From NCBI GenBank assembly GCA_025351125.1, contig JANXWN010000320.1:1-15395 (forward strand): a stretch of 15,395 nucleotides of DNA, given 5' to 3'. The DNA comes from Caulobacteraceae bacterium. GTDB lineage: Bacteria > Pseudomonadota > Alphaproteobacteria > Caulobacterales > Caulobacteraceae. The notes under the pieces were generated by a model. That model saw only the letters and a program-made list of their open reading frames with translations. It did not search any database and had not been told where the DNA came from. A program made the translations under genes and the position numbers. Below are positions 1 to 6,699 of this stretch, piece by piece (the first letter of the stretch is position 1; each line of letters begins with the position of its first letter).

Positions 1-660
1 ATCACCGCCGCGCATTTTCTGGAGACAATCCATCCTCGAACTCTGGTGGTCAACAACCCCGCCGAGGTGCGCAACGCTCCCGAAAAGTTGTTCGTCACCG
101 GCTTTCCCGGCCTGCAACCGCCAACGCTGATTACCGCCGACGCGCACGCCATCGACGATTTCCGCGCTCGCCACGGCGATATGGTCTTAAAACCGCTGTA
201 TGGCGGGGGCGGGTCGGGCGTCGTACGGCTGAAGATCGACGATCCCAACCTCGACGCCCTGCTGGAATTGCATACGATGATCGGGCGTGAGCCGGTAATC
301 GCGCAGAAGTTTATTGCGGCGGTGTCGAAAGGCGACAAACGAATCCTTTTGGTGGACGGCGAACCGGTCGGGGCGATCAACCGCATTCCCGCGGAAGGGC
401 AGGTGCGATCAAACCTCGCGCGCGGTGGCCGCGCCGCCGCGGTCGACCTTACCGCGCGGGACTTGGAAATCTGCGCGGCGATCGCTCCGGCGCTGAAAGC
501 ACGGGGCCTGCTGTTTGTCGGCATCGATGTCATCGGCGACTATTTAACCGAAATCAACGTCACCTCGCCGACCGGCGCTCAACAGCTCAAGCGTTTCGGC
601 GGCGGCGACGCGTCGGTCGCGTTGTGGGACCGGCTCGAGGCTATTCGGCGCGGTGATTGA
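1..660 (+). CDS. gshB: Glutathione synthetase, C-terminal two thirds (5' end cut by window edge)
   Basis: This enzyme joins gamma-glutamylcysteine and glycine with ATP to make glutathione in the cytoplasm. The frame is open from base 1, so the true start lies outside the window; 219 residues remain of a family length near 315. What is visible is the ATP-grasp part: the nucleotide-binding strand and glycine loop [13 protein letters not shown] (from base 181), the [21 protein letters not shown] segment read in two pieces around bases 331-390, the substrate-loop region [10 protein letters not shown], and the metal-binding end [19 protein letters not shown]. All match bacterial GshB closely. An internal GTG at 46 is not the start, because family-like sequence ([14 protein letters not shown]) continues on both sides of it. 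The TGA is at 658-660. No convincing terminator follows before the comM-type gene 127 bp downstream. Confidence 0.95.
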   Translation: MTAAHFLETIHPRTLVVNNPAEVRNAPEKLFVTGFPGLQPPTLITADAHAIDDFRARHGDMVLKPLYGGGGSGVVRLKIDDPNLDALLELHTMIGREPVIAQKFIAAVSKGDKRILLVDGEPVGAINRIPAEGQVRSNLARGGRAAAVDLTARDLEICAAIAPALKARGLLFVGIDVIGDYLTEINVTSPTGAQQLKRFGGGDASVALWDRLEAIRRGD

Positions 661-708
661 TCTGGCGGGCGCATGCGAGTCACCGCATCGCCGCGGTTTT
701 GTGTAAAT

Positions 709-723
709 GTTCCACTTTTGTTC
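709..723 (+). promoter_or_regulatory. LexA (SOS) operator upstream of the comM-type gene
   Basis: The bases read GTTC, then CACTTTT (7 bases), then GTTC: exactly the direct repeat GTTC-N7-GTTC known for alphaproteobacterial LexA. Its T-rich spacer and flanks (preceding AAT, following TTGA) closely resemble the box before imuA at 15156-15170. It ends 64 bp before the ATG at 788 and lies in the only gap that could hold the promoter. I could not assign a -35/-10 pair with confidence, so the operator is called from the motif alone. Confidence 0.72.
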
Positions 724-787
724 TTGATTGGTCGTTCCCGCTGTGTTGAAGCTGTGGATAGAGTTGCGCAACGGAGGGGCATGAGCG

Positions 788-2344
788 ATGGCGACGCGGG
801 TGGTGTCGGTGGCGTTCGAAGGGGTCGAGGCGCGGCGGGTCGACGTCGAAGTTCAAAAAATGGGCGGGCCGTCGGTGTTCGTTGTCGTGGGCCTGGCCGA
901 CAAGGCGGTCGGCGAGTCCCGTGAAAGGGTGCGCGCGGCCTTCGCTGGTTTGGGATTGGCCTTGCCGCCAGGCCGCGTCGTCGTCAATTTGGCTCCCGCC
1001 GATCTGCCAAAAGAGGGCAATCACTACGACCTCCCCATCGCGCTCGCCTTGATGGGCGCCATGGGGATCATCCCACAGGATGCGCTGGACGGTTGGGCGG
1101 CGATCGGGGAGCTCAATCTCAACGGCGAAATCGCCTCGGTCGCCGGCGCTCTGCCTGCGGCCATGGCCGCCGGAGCCATGGGCTTGGGGTTGATCTGTCC
1201 GGAAGCCTGCGGCGCCGAGGCAGCATGGGCAGGCGATACCGCCATCCTGGCGCCGCGCTCGTTAATCTCCCTGGTCAATCATTTTCGCGGTAGTCAAATC
1301 TTGAGCGCTCCTAAGGCCGGACCAATGCTGGAAGGCGCCGGCGGTCCCGACCTGCGCGACGTCAAGGGTCAGGAAAATGCCAAGCGCGCCCTGGAGATCG
1401 CAGCCGCCGGCGGCCATAATCTGCTTTATATCGGCCCCCCGGGATCGGGCAAATCCATGCTGGCCCAGCGTTTGGCCGGATTACTGCCGCCGCTGACCGC
1501 TCAGGAATTGCTGGAGACTTCGCTGGTGCAATCCATCGCCGGCTTGATCGCCAAGGGGGCCTTGACCCGCGCACGGCCGTTCCGGGCGCCGCACCACTCG
1601 GCCAGCATGGCGGCCCTGACCGGCGGCGGCTTACGCGTCAAACCAGGCGAAGTGTCATTGGCGCATAACGGCGTGCTGTTCCTCGATGAATTGCCCGAGT
1701 TCAGCGCGCAGGCTCTGGATTCGCTCCGACAGCCGCTGGAAACCGGTGAAGTCACCATCGCTCGCGCTAACGCTCACGTCCGCTATCCGGCGCGCGTGCA
1801 ACTCGTCGCGGCGATGAATCCCTGCCGCTGCGGACATGGCGGCCTGGGCAGAGGCGCGTGCGGCAAGGCGCCGCGCTGTATCCAAAGCTATCAAGGGCGT
1901 GTTTCAGGACCCCTGTTGGATCGCATCGATCTGACGGTCGAGGTTCCACCGGTCACCGCCGCCGATCTTTGCTTGCCGCCGCCAGCCGAGGGCACCGCCG
2001 AAGTGGCCGCCCGGATCGCCGCCGCTCGCGATCTTGCCGCGGCCCGCGCGCAAGCGACGGGCGAAGGCGCCAGCCCGCTCAACGCCCGCGCCGAGGGCCA
2101 ATGGCTCGACCGCATTGTCGCCCTCGACTCGCCGGCCAAGGCCCTGATGGCCAGAGCCGCCGAAGCTAACGCCCTGACCGCGCGGGGGTGGACCCGCACC
2201 CTGCGTCTCGCCCGCACCATCGCCGATCTGGAAGGCGCGGGGCCCGTGAGGCGGGTGCACGTCGCCGAGGCTCTGATCTATCGGCGTGTCGGGCCGACGA
2301 ACCAAGCGGCGGGCGATTCGCGTATGGCGGTCTATAGCGCGTGA
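788..2344 (+). CDS. comM: ComM/YifB family AAA+ ATPase (magnesium-chelatase-like)
   Basis: A 518-residue member of the YifB/ComM family. Family knowledge: ComM is a hexameric AAA+ helicase that drives branch migration when transforming DNA is integrated, and relatives are widespread in species not known to be transformable. Visible domains: an N-terminal Lon-type S5-like fold (about 1-170, with VVNLAPADLPKEGNHYDLPI), the AAA+ module with Walker A GPPGSGKS (216-223) and Walker B VLFLDEL (296-302), a four-cysteine cluster (C346, C348, C358, C364) after MNPC, the arginine-containing LLDRIDL, and the C-terminal chelatase lid ending GWTRTLRLARTIADL. The ATG at 788 is chosen because GGAGGGG at 773-779 sits 8 bases before it; another ATG at 781 is out of frame. 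A LexA box precedes it, suggesting SOS control. The name comM rests on family membership; competence is not shown here. Confidence 0.93.
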   Translation: MATRVVSVAFEGVEARRVDVEVQKMGGPSVFVVVGLADKAVGESRERVRAAFAGLGLALPPGRVVVNLAPADLPKEGNHYDLPIALALMGAMGIIPQDALDGWAAIGELNLNGEIASVAGALPAAMAAGAMGLGLICPEACGAEAAWAGDTAILAPRSLISLVNHFRGSQILSAPKAGPMLEGAGGPDLRDVKGQENAKRALEIAAAGGHNLLYIGPPGSGKSMLAQRLAGLLPPLTAQELLETSLVQSIAGLIAKGALTRARPFRAPHHSASMAALTGGGLRVKPGEVSLAHNGVLFLDELPEFSAQALDSLRQPLETGEVTIARANAHVRYPARVQLVAAMNPCRCGHGGLGRGACGKAPRCIQSYQGRVSGPLLDRIDLTVEVPPVTAADLCLPPPAEGTAEVAARIAAARDLAAARAQATGEGASPLNARAEGQWLDRIVALDSPAKALMARAAEANALTARGWTRTLRLARTIADLEGAGPVRRVHVAEALIYRRVGPTNQAAGDSRMAVYSA

Positions 2345-2434
2345 ATTTCGCCATCGGACGCCGCGATACTCTTGACCCTCCCGCTCCGCTGAAGTTTGGT
2401 GAATAGTACGTCTGCCACTAATCGCGAGAACACC

Positions 2435-3871
2435 ATGACCAGCTTTTCGTCCGACTTCACGATGACCATCGGCGGTAAGGCCGTCGCCGGCGCTTCGAGC
2501 TTCGCCGTGCTGAACCCCGCGAATGAACAGGTGGTCGGTCAAGCGCCTGACTGCTCGGCCGAACAACTTGACGAAGCCGTCGCCGCCGCCCGCGCCGCGT
2601 TTCCCGCGTGGAGCGCGACGCCGATCGAAAAACGCCGAGAGGCCCTGCTGGCCATCGCCGGCGTCTTGGCCGCCAACGGCGAAGAGCTAAAGCGGTTGCT
2701 GACCAGCGAGCAGGGCAAGCCGCATGACAAGGCTTTCGAGGACGTGATGGGGGGCGCGTTCTGGTGCCAGGCGACCTCGGGCTTAGACCTACCGGTCCAC
2801 GTCGTCGAGGACGGCCCGGAACGTCGCGGGGAAACCCGCCGCACGCCGCTGGGCGTGGTCGGCGCTATCGCGCCGTGGAATTTTCCGATCATTCTGGCGA
2901 TGTTCAAGGTCGCGCCGGGCCTGTTGGCCGGCAACACGATGGTGCTCAAGCCCTCGCCGTTCACGCCGTTGACGACCCTAAAGCTCGGCGAGTTGCTGCG
3001 CGGTGTGCTGCCCGACGGCGTGCTGAATATCGTGTCGGGGGGCGACAGTCTCGGTCCGTGGATGACGGCGCACAAGGGTATCGACAAGATTAGTTTTACC
3101 GGCTCCACCGCGACGGGCCGCAAGGTGATGGCCAGCGCCTCGGAATCTCTGAAGCGCGTCACGCTCGAACTGGGTGGCAACGACGCCGCCATCGTACTGC
3201 CGGACGTCGATGTCGCGGCGGTAGCCGAAAAGCTGTTTTGGGCGGCCTTTACCAACACCGGCCAGATCTGCGTCGCCACAAAGCGGATGTATGTGCACAA
3301 AGACATCTACGAGCCGCTAAAAGAAGCCTTGGTCGCCTACGCCAAGACGGTGAAAATGGGCGACGGCGCCGAGCAAGGTACGCAATTGGGGCCGATCCAA
3401 AACCACCAGCAATACAAACGCGTGCTCGACTTGATCGCCGACGCCAAGGCCAAGGGTTACAGCTTTCTGATGGGCGGCGAAAAATCTGAAGCGCCAGGCT
3501 ATTTCATCCCCATCACGATCCTCGATAATCCTCCCGAAGATTCCCGGATCGTGCAGGAAGAACAGTTCGGCCCCGTCCTGCCGCTGCTAAAATTCGATCA
3601 GGTTGACGACGCCATCGCGCGGGCCAACGCCAGTGATTACGGTTTGGGCGCCTCGGTGTGGTCGGCGGACTCCGCCAAGGCTTTGGAGATAGGCTCGCGT
3701 TTGCAAGCCGGGACGGTATGGGTCAACGAAACGCAATATATCACGCCGATGGGCGTGTTCGGTGGCCACAAACAATCGGGCCTTGGGGCTGAAGGCGCGA
3801 TGGAAGGCCTCATGGAATACACCAACGCTCAAACCATCTATGTGAAAAAGGCGCAGCCGATCCCCGCCTAG
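2435..3871 (+). CDS. NAD(P)-dependent aldehyde dehydrogenase
   Basis: A 478-residue soluble aldehyde dehydrogenase that would oxidise an aldehyde to its acid. All catalytic parts are present: oxyanion Asn149 in PWNFP, the cofactor-loop motif FTGSTATG, general base Glu245 in LELGGND, and nucleophile Cys279 in NTGQICVATKR, followed by the EEQFGPVLP and FGGHKQSG signatures. From memory, the LELGGNDAAIVLPDVD style points to the AldA-like subgroup rather than betaine or succinate-semialdehyde enzymes; the substrate cannot be read from sequence. The frame is open from a TTG at 2396, but the ATG at 2435 is preferred because homology begins just after it (FTMTIGGK). The ribosome site is weak (GCGAGAA at 2424-2430). 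The gene starts 90 bp after comM on the same strand, so it may be cotranscribed with it. It converges on the FabH-like gene. Confidence 0.93.
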   Translation: MTSFSSDFTMTIGGKAVAGASSFAVLNPANEQVVGQAPDCSAEQLDEAVAAARAAFPAWSATPIEKRREALLAIAGVLAANGEELKRLLTSEQGKPHDKAFEDVMGGAFWCQATSGLDLPVHVVEDGPERRGETRRTPLGVVGAIAPWNFPIILAMFKVAPGLLAGNTMVLKPSPFTPLTTLKLGELLRGVLPDGVLNIVSGGDSLGPWMTAHKGIDKISFTGSTATGRKVMASASESLKRVTLELGGNDAAIVLPDVDVAAVAEKLFWAAFTNTGQICVATKRMYVHKDIYEPLKEALVAYAKTVKMGDGAEQGTQLGPIQNHQQYKRVLDLIADAKAKGYSFLMGGEKSEAPGYFIPITILDNPPEDSRIVQEEQFGPVLPLLKFDQVDDAIARANASDYGLGASVWSADSAKALEIGSRLQAGTVWVNETQYITPMGVFGGHKQSGLGAEGAMEGLMEYTNAQTIYVKKAQPIPA

Positions 3872-3914
3872 GATCGGCGATCTTTCTTCACTTCCCGCCG
3901 GTTCAGTGTTTCAC

Positions 3915-3941
3915 CCCGCCTCTGTCGCCAGAAGGGGCGGG
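3915..3941. terminator. Weak hairpin between two convergent genes
   Basis: CCCGCC (3915-3920) can pair with GGCGGG (3936-3941), with TCT/AGA pairing further inside and a 3-base bulge. It sits in the 86-bp gap between the convergent aldehyde dehydrogenase and FabH-like genes, where a two-way terminator is expected. Neither side has a T-run, so it is only a candidate. Confidence 0.3.
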
Positions 3942-3957
3942 AAATGATGGGCGCTTT

Positions 3958-5073
3958 CTAGCGCTTGCGCACGAACACCGTGCCCGCCGAATACCCCGCG
4001 CCGAACGAGCAGATCAGCCCCGTTTCGCCGGGCGCGAAATCGGCGTTGGCGCGGTGGAAGGCGATGATCGAACCTGCTGAACTGGTGTTGGCGAATTCAT
4101 CGAGAATGATGACGTTTTCCGCGCGGGTTGGTTCGCGACCTAGCACGCGCCGACCTATTAATTCGTTCATATTGATATTGGCCTGATGCAGCCACAGACG
4201 CTTTAGGTTTGTCGGATCGATACCCAGATCGGCGGCGTGGGCGATAATCATCTCGGCGACCATCGGCACGACTTCGCGGAACACCTTGCGGCCTTCCTGA
4301 ACGAACAATTTGTCCGTCGCGCCACTCTCTTCAGGCGCGCAGCGATTGAGGAAGCCGAAATTGTTGCGGATATTGTTCGAAAACTGGGTCTTCAGCCGAG
4401 TTCCAAGAATATCCCAACCGCCGGCCGCGTCATCCGCCCCTTCGACGATCACGGCCGTCGCCACATCGCCGAAGATGAAATGACTGTCGCGATCACGAAA
4501 GTTCAAATGCCCCGAGGTAATCTCCGGGTTAACCACCAAAACCGCCCGGGCGTCGCCCGCCACGATGTAGTCGGCCGCGGTTTTGATGCCGAACGTGGCT
4601 GACGAACAGGCGACGTTCATGTCGAAGCCAAAGCCGTCGATACCCAGAGCTTGCTGGATCTCGATCGCCATGGCCGGATAAGCGCGTTGCATGTTGGAGG
4701 CGGCGCAAATCACCGCGTCGATCCGGTCCGCGCCCTTGCCCCAGCGCGCCAAGGCGTCACGCGCCGCCGCGACCGCGATCTCGGCCAGAATCGAAATCTC
4801 GTCATTCGAGCGCTCGGGAATATGGGGTCGCATGACGCGCGGATCGATCACCCCAGCCTTATCCATCACGTAGCGCGATTTTATGCCAGACGCCTTTTCA
4901 ACAAATTCCACCGAGGACGGCGTCAAGGCGTTTATGGCGCCCGACGCGATGGCGGCCGCGTTGTCGTCATTGTGCAAATCGACATAGGCGTTAAACGCCA
5001 CGACCAATTCAGCGTTCGAAATCGATTGGGGCGGTATAAAAAGCCCGGTGGCCGCTATGACCGCTTTATGCAA
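3958..5073 (-). CDS. Beta-ketoacyl-ACP synthase III (FabH-like, long form)
   Basis: A 371-residue condensing enzyme of the KAS III type, which joins an acyl-CoA primer to malonyl-ACP to start or feed fatty-acid synthesis. The thiolase-fold triad is complete: Cys156 in NVACSSATF, His296 in LWLHQANINMN and Asn329 in FANTSSAGS; the closing GFG-type loop is CSFGAGYSAG. It is about 50 residues longer than housekeeping FabH, the extra lying in residues 20-75. From memory it strongly resembles the Pseudomonas PA3286 type (often called FabH2), which takes octanoyl-CoA from beta-oxidation; that link is unverified. The start is TTG at 5073, supported by AAGAAAGGG (5082-5090 on the reverse strand) 9 bases upstream and by the family-like N-terminus HKAVIAATGLF. 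No acyl carrier protein or other fab gene is nearby, so it stands alone, divergent from the Flp pilin. Confidence 0.9.
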   Translation of the reverse strand: MHKAVIAATGLFIPPQSISNAELVVAFNAYVDLHNDDNAAAIASGAINALTPSSVEFVEKASGIKSRYVMDKAGVIDPRVMRPHIPERSNDEISILAEIAVAAARDALARWGKGADRIDAVICAASNMQRAYPAMAIEIQQALGIDGFGFDMNVACSSATFGIKTAADYIVAGDARAVLVVNPEITSGHLNFRDRDSHFIFGDVATAVIVEGADDAAGGWDILGTRLKTQFSNNIRNNFGFLNRCAPEESGATDKLFVQEGRKVFREVVPMVAEMIIAHAADLGIDPTNLKRLWLHQANINMNELIGRRVLGREPTRAENVIILDEFANTSSAGSIIAFHRANADFAPGETGLICSFGAGYSAGTVFVRKR

Positions 5074-5250
5074 GGCGCAGACCCTTTCTTAGATTGAGCC
5101 CGCATTATTAGCATCAAATTACGACGCGTGGGACCTTCCACCAGACCCATCATCGACGGCCCCGGCGTAGAGTGGGGCGGACTAACAAAGACAAAATACT
5201 TGGGGCGTCACGGCAATGGTGATGAACTCCGCCCGCGACACGAGGCCGCA

Positions 5251-5317
5251 CTTGGCCGGATTTGACACTGTTTGACTCGGGTAACGGTGATTGCCAACGT
5301 TACTTGGCCGATATTGA
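5251..5317 (+). repeat. Pair of imperfect direct repeats upstream of the Flp pilin
   Basis: CTTGGCCGGATTTGA (5251-5265) and CTTGGCCGATATTGA (5303-5317) match at 12 of 15 positions, and their starts are 52 bp apart, close to five helical turns. Overlapping the first copy, TTTGAC occurs twice exactly 10 bp apart (5261-5266 and 5271-5276). This spacing suits binding sites on one face of the DNA, but no regulator is identified. The rest of the 295-bp gap (5074-5250) shows no gene and no clear promoter. Confidence 0.5.
5281..5303. repeat. Inverted repeat GTAACG / CGTTAC, possible operator
   Basis: GTAACG (5281-5286) and its exact complement CGTTAC (5298-5303) are separated by 11 bases. The arrangement is typical in size for a dimeric repressor site and lies 66 bp before the Flp pilin start. 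It could occur by chance. Confidence 0.35.
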
Positions 5318-5324
5318 ATTCAAT
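5313..5324. repeat. Perfect 12-bp palindrome upstream of the Flp pilin
   Basis: ATTGAATTCAAT equals its own reverse complement. It overlaps the second 15-bp direct repeat and stands 44 bp before the pilin start, in an unusually AT-rich patch for this GC-rich DNA. Confidence 0.4.
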
Positions 5325-5368
5325 GTTCAACACCGATCACATGTGACGCTCAAGGGGCTTACATTTCG

Positions 5369-5536
5369 ATGCAGAGACTTCGACATTTTTGGACCGACGA
5401 GTCCGGGGCGGCCGCGGCGGAGTACGCTCTTATCCTAGCGTTCATCTCCGTCGTGATCGTGGTGGGGTTAAAAGCGCTGGGCAATGGCGTGTCGAACACC
5501 TTTAACGCCGCCGGCGCCAAACTGCCGGCGTCCTAG
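5369..5536 (+). CDS. flp: Flp/Fap-type pilin (Tad pilus subunit), 55 residues
   Basis: A small gene encoding a type IVb (Flp) prepilin. The protein begins MQRLRHFWTDESG, a short charged leader. Then AAAAEYALILAFISVVIVVG follows: a prepilin-peptidase site after Gly13, glutamate at mature position 5 with tyrosine at 6, and one hydrophobic helix to about residue 37. A short polar tail ends ...NGVSNTFNAAGAKLPAS. The Gly-X4-Glu-Tyr signature and total size are those of Flp pilins, which are cleaved by TadV/CpaA and polymerised by the Tad/Cpa machinery in the inner membrane. AAGGGG at 5352-5357 lies 11 bases before the ATG, a usable but long spacing. No tad/cpa assembly gene is in the window, so it is either an orphan pilin or served from elsewhere. 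The preceding region carries several short repeats. Confidence 0.88.
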   Translation: MQRLRHFWTDESGAAAAEYALILAFISVVIVVGLKALGNGVSNTFNAAGAKLPAS

Positions 5537-5612
5537 ACCCGTGACCGTCGATGCGGTGGAAATCCGCCACCCTGTCGATATATGCCGCTCTGCTTAAACG
5601 GTCTGGCGCGCC

Positions 5613-6281
5613 TTAGCCGATAGACGATGACGTTCTGCGAGCGACCACCCGCGCGACGCGCGAAAGAGAGCGCATCCGCGCAACTGCGCCAATCCCGAAC
5701 ATTCCCGTCAGCATCATCGCCCACGCGGAGGGCTCCGGAACCGCGGTCACGCTAAAGCTTGTCAGGAGAAAGTTATCGCCTTGGTGAGCCGTATGATTGA
5801 TTTCGACGAAGTCGTAGTAGCGGTGGCCAACCAGATCGGTCAGCACTTGGGTCGATTGGGTCACACCGGTGATGAGGGCGCCGCCGCTATATGATCCCGC
5901 GGTATTGCTCGCGTAGACGCCCCACTCTTCACCATTGGTGGTGCTGTTGGTTGCAAACTTGAACTTGTGGAGGTCCACTTTGCCAACCAACTGACTGACG
6001 TCCAGTTGGACGAAGCCGTGGTTGTAGGCAATCTCAAAATCGCCGGTGGGATCATTGACCAGGCCCAGGCCGACCTCGTTGCCCCCGGAGTGTTTCCCGT
6101 ACAAAGCTGTCTTGTTTCCGAGGTTGTCGTAGCCCGTCGCCACCAAAGACAGGCCCCCGACGGTATAGGTGTGCGAAAAACCCAGATTGTCGTGCGCGAC
6201 TCCCAGATCGAACAGCGTCGTCGTCGCGCCGGCGCCGGTAGCGAGGGTCGAAGCGCATGCGGCGAGGAGGAAATATTTCAT
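5613..6281 (-). CDS. Secreted PEP-CTERM (PEPxxWA-type) protein
   Basis: A 222-residue exported protein. It opens with a signal peptide (MKYFLLAACASTLATGAGA, cleavage likely after residue 19-20) and ends with the sorting tail VPEPSAWAMMLTGMFGIGAV followed by ARMRS and further basic residues. That tail is the PEPxxWA form of PEP-CTERM, which exosortase recognises and removes during delivery to the surface or into extracellular polysaccharide. The body (about 21-180) is rich in Gly, Thr, Asn and Tyr and looks beta-stranded; I do not recognise a catalytic domain. The ATG at 6281 is supported by AAAAGGG about 8 bases upstream. The tail carries about 20 residues beyond the usual arginine cluster, which is a little long. 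No exosortase gene is visible. It is convergent with the Flp pilin, 76 bp apart. Confidence 0.87.
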   Translation of the reverse strand: MKYFLLAACASTLATGAGATTTLFDLGVAHDNLGFSHTYTVGGLSLVATGYDNLGNKTALYGKHSGGNEVGLGLVNDPTGDFEIAYNHGFVQLDVSQLVGKVDLHKFKFATNSTTNGEEWGVYASNTAGSYSGGALITGVTQSTQVLTDLVGHRYYDFVEINHTAHQGDNFLLTSFSVTAVPEPSAWAMMLTGMFGIGAVARMRSLSRVARVVARRTSSSIG

Positions 6282-6283
6282 TT

Positions 6284-6412
6284 TTATGCCCTTTTCCGAT
6301 ATCCAAAGCGCTCACGTCGAGACAACCGGCGGCCTATTCCGCAAGAGAAACCGAAGATGAACGCGCCCAATAGCGGAAGGCCGATAAGTGCTACGCCTCC
6401 GCCCCTTATCGG
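6284..6412 (-). pseudogene. Possible remnant of a second sorting-tail protein (no start codon)
   Basis: On the minus strand an open stretch between a TAG (6413-6415) and a TAA (6284-6286) encodes about 42 residues. It contains the hydrophobic run VALIGLPLLGAFIFGF followed by SCGIGRRLSRRE, which is the shape of a PEP-CTERM or VPLPA-CTERM tail: a hydrophobic helix, then clustered arginines. There is no ATG, GTG or TTG with a ribosome site at its head, and it ends 3 bases before the start of the intact PEP-CTERM gene. I read it as the 3' end of a lost or decayed neighbour of the same class. Chance similarity in GC-rich DNA is the main alternative. Confidence 0.3.
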
Positions 6413-6413
6413 C
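6380..6413. repeat. 9-bp perfect inverted repeat
   Basis: GCCGATAAG (6380-6388) and CTTATCGGC (6405-6413) are exact complements around a 16-base centre. Neither side has a T-run, so a terminator is unlikely. It could be an operator for the PEP-CTERM gene about 100 bp away, or the edge of an old insertion. Confidence 0.5.
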
Positions 6414-6447
6414 TAGGCCCTGTTCAAAGGTGTGTCAAGATGTCGCA

Positions 6448-6470
6448 GGCAAAAAAGGACGATTTTTGCC
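6448..6470. repeat. 8-bp inverted repeat GGCAAAAA / TTTTTGCC
   Basis: GGCAAAAA (6448-6455) pairs exactly with TTTTTGCC (6463-6470) around 7 bases. It could form an A/T-rich hairpin in RNA from either strand and lies 230 bp beyond the acs stop. It lacks the GC-rich stem plus T-run of a classic terminator, though it remains a possible one for acs. Confidence 0.5.
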
Positions 6471-6486
6471 ACAATCGCGCGATTGT
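6471..6486. repeat. Perfect 16-bp palindrome
   Basis: ACAATCGCGCGATTGT is its own reverse complement over all 16 bases and directly abuts the preceding 8-bp inverted repeat. A gap-free palindrome of this length suits a dimeric DNA-binding protein better than an RNA hairpin, because it has no loop. It does not resemble the LexA sites in this window. Confidence 0.6.
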
Positions 6487-6504
6487 CAGGACTTAATTGG
6501 GCGG

Positions 6505-6526
6505 CGACGCCATTGCGCAGGCGTCG
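6505..6526. repeat. 7-bp inverted repeat CGACGCC / GGCGTCG
   Basis: CGACGCC (6505-6511) and GGCGTCG (6520-6526) pair exactly around 8 bases, giving a stable GC hairpin. It is part of the run of dyads in this gene-free stretch. Confidence 0.45.
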
Positions 6527-6578
6527 TGAGCGTCGGTGGCGCTCTTTGTGGCGGGGGCTGAAAAAGCCGCGGCGCTGT

Positions 6579-6603
6579 CGCGTAATCGCCGCGCCGTTAC
6601 GCG
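6579..6603. repeat. 7-bp inverted repeat CGCGTAA / TTACGCG
   Basis: CGCGTAA (6579-6585) and TTACGCG (6597-6603) are exact complements with 11 bases between them. It is the last of the dyads in the region, about 100 bp from the acs stop codon. Confidence 0.45.
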
Positions 6604-6699
6604 GCTTGGCCGTCATAGATCGGCGCTCCGAAGACGGGCGACGATGCAGCGATCGCTAGATCGAGCCCCACCGGCGCGACGGCTGTGGCGCCAGCGCCC

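Larger units (their letters stand above)
6414..6699. other. Gene-free, structured region downstream of acs
   Basis: I find no supportable gene here. Short frames exist on both strands (for example minus 6413-6616, 67 residues; plus 6432-6659, 75 residues), but they are arginine-rich, lack a good ribosome site and match nothing I recognise. The stretch carries a dense set of inverted repeats, listed separately. It may hold an acs 3' untranslated region, a structured RNA or a decayed mobile element. Confidence 0.6.

Noticed and set aside
673..688. Hairpin ATGCG/CGCAT after gshB as a terminator
   Set aside because: The stem is only 5 bp and the TTTT comes 8 bases later; too weak.
2539..3306. 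255-residue open frame on the minus strand
   Set aside because: It lies fully antisense to the well-supported aldehyde dehydrogenase; long antisense frames are expected in GC-rich codons and its product resembles nothing known.
5555..5571. Hairpin GGTGG/CCACC between the Flp pilin and PEP-CTERM genes as a terminator
   Set aside because: The stem is 5 bp with a 7-base loop and no T-run on either strand.
6422..6436. GTTC-N7-TGTC as a third LexA box
   Set aside because: The second half-site has two mismatches and no gene follows in a sensible position.
6413..6616. 67-residue minus-strand frame considered as a transposase fragment
   Set aside because: No motif of any transposase family can be recognised and no terminal repeats pair across the region; kept only as a possibility in the gene-free stretch.
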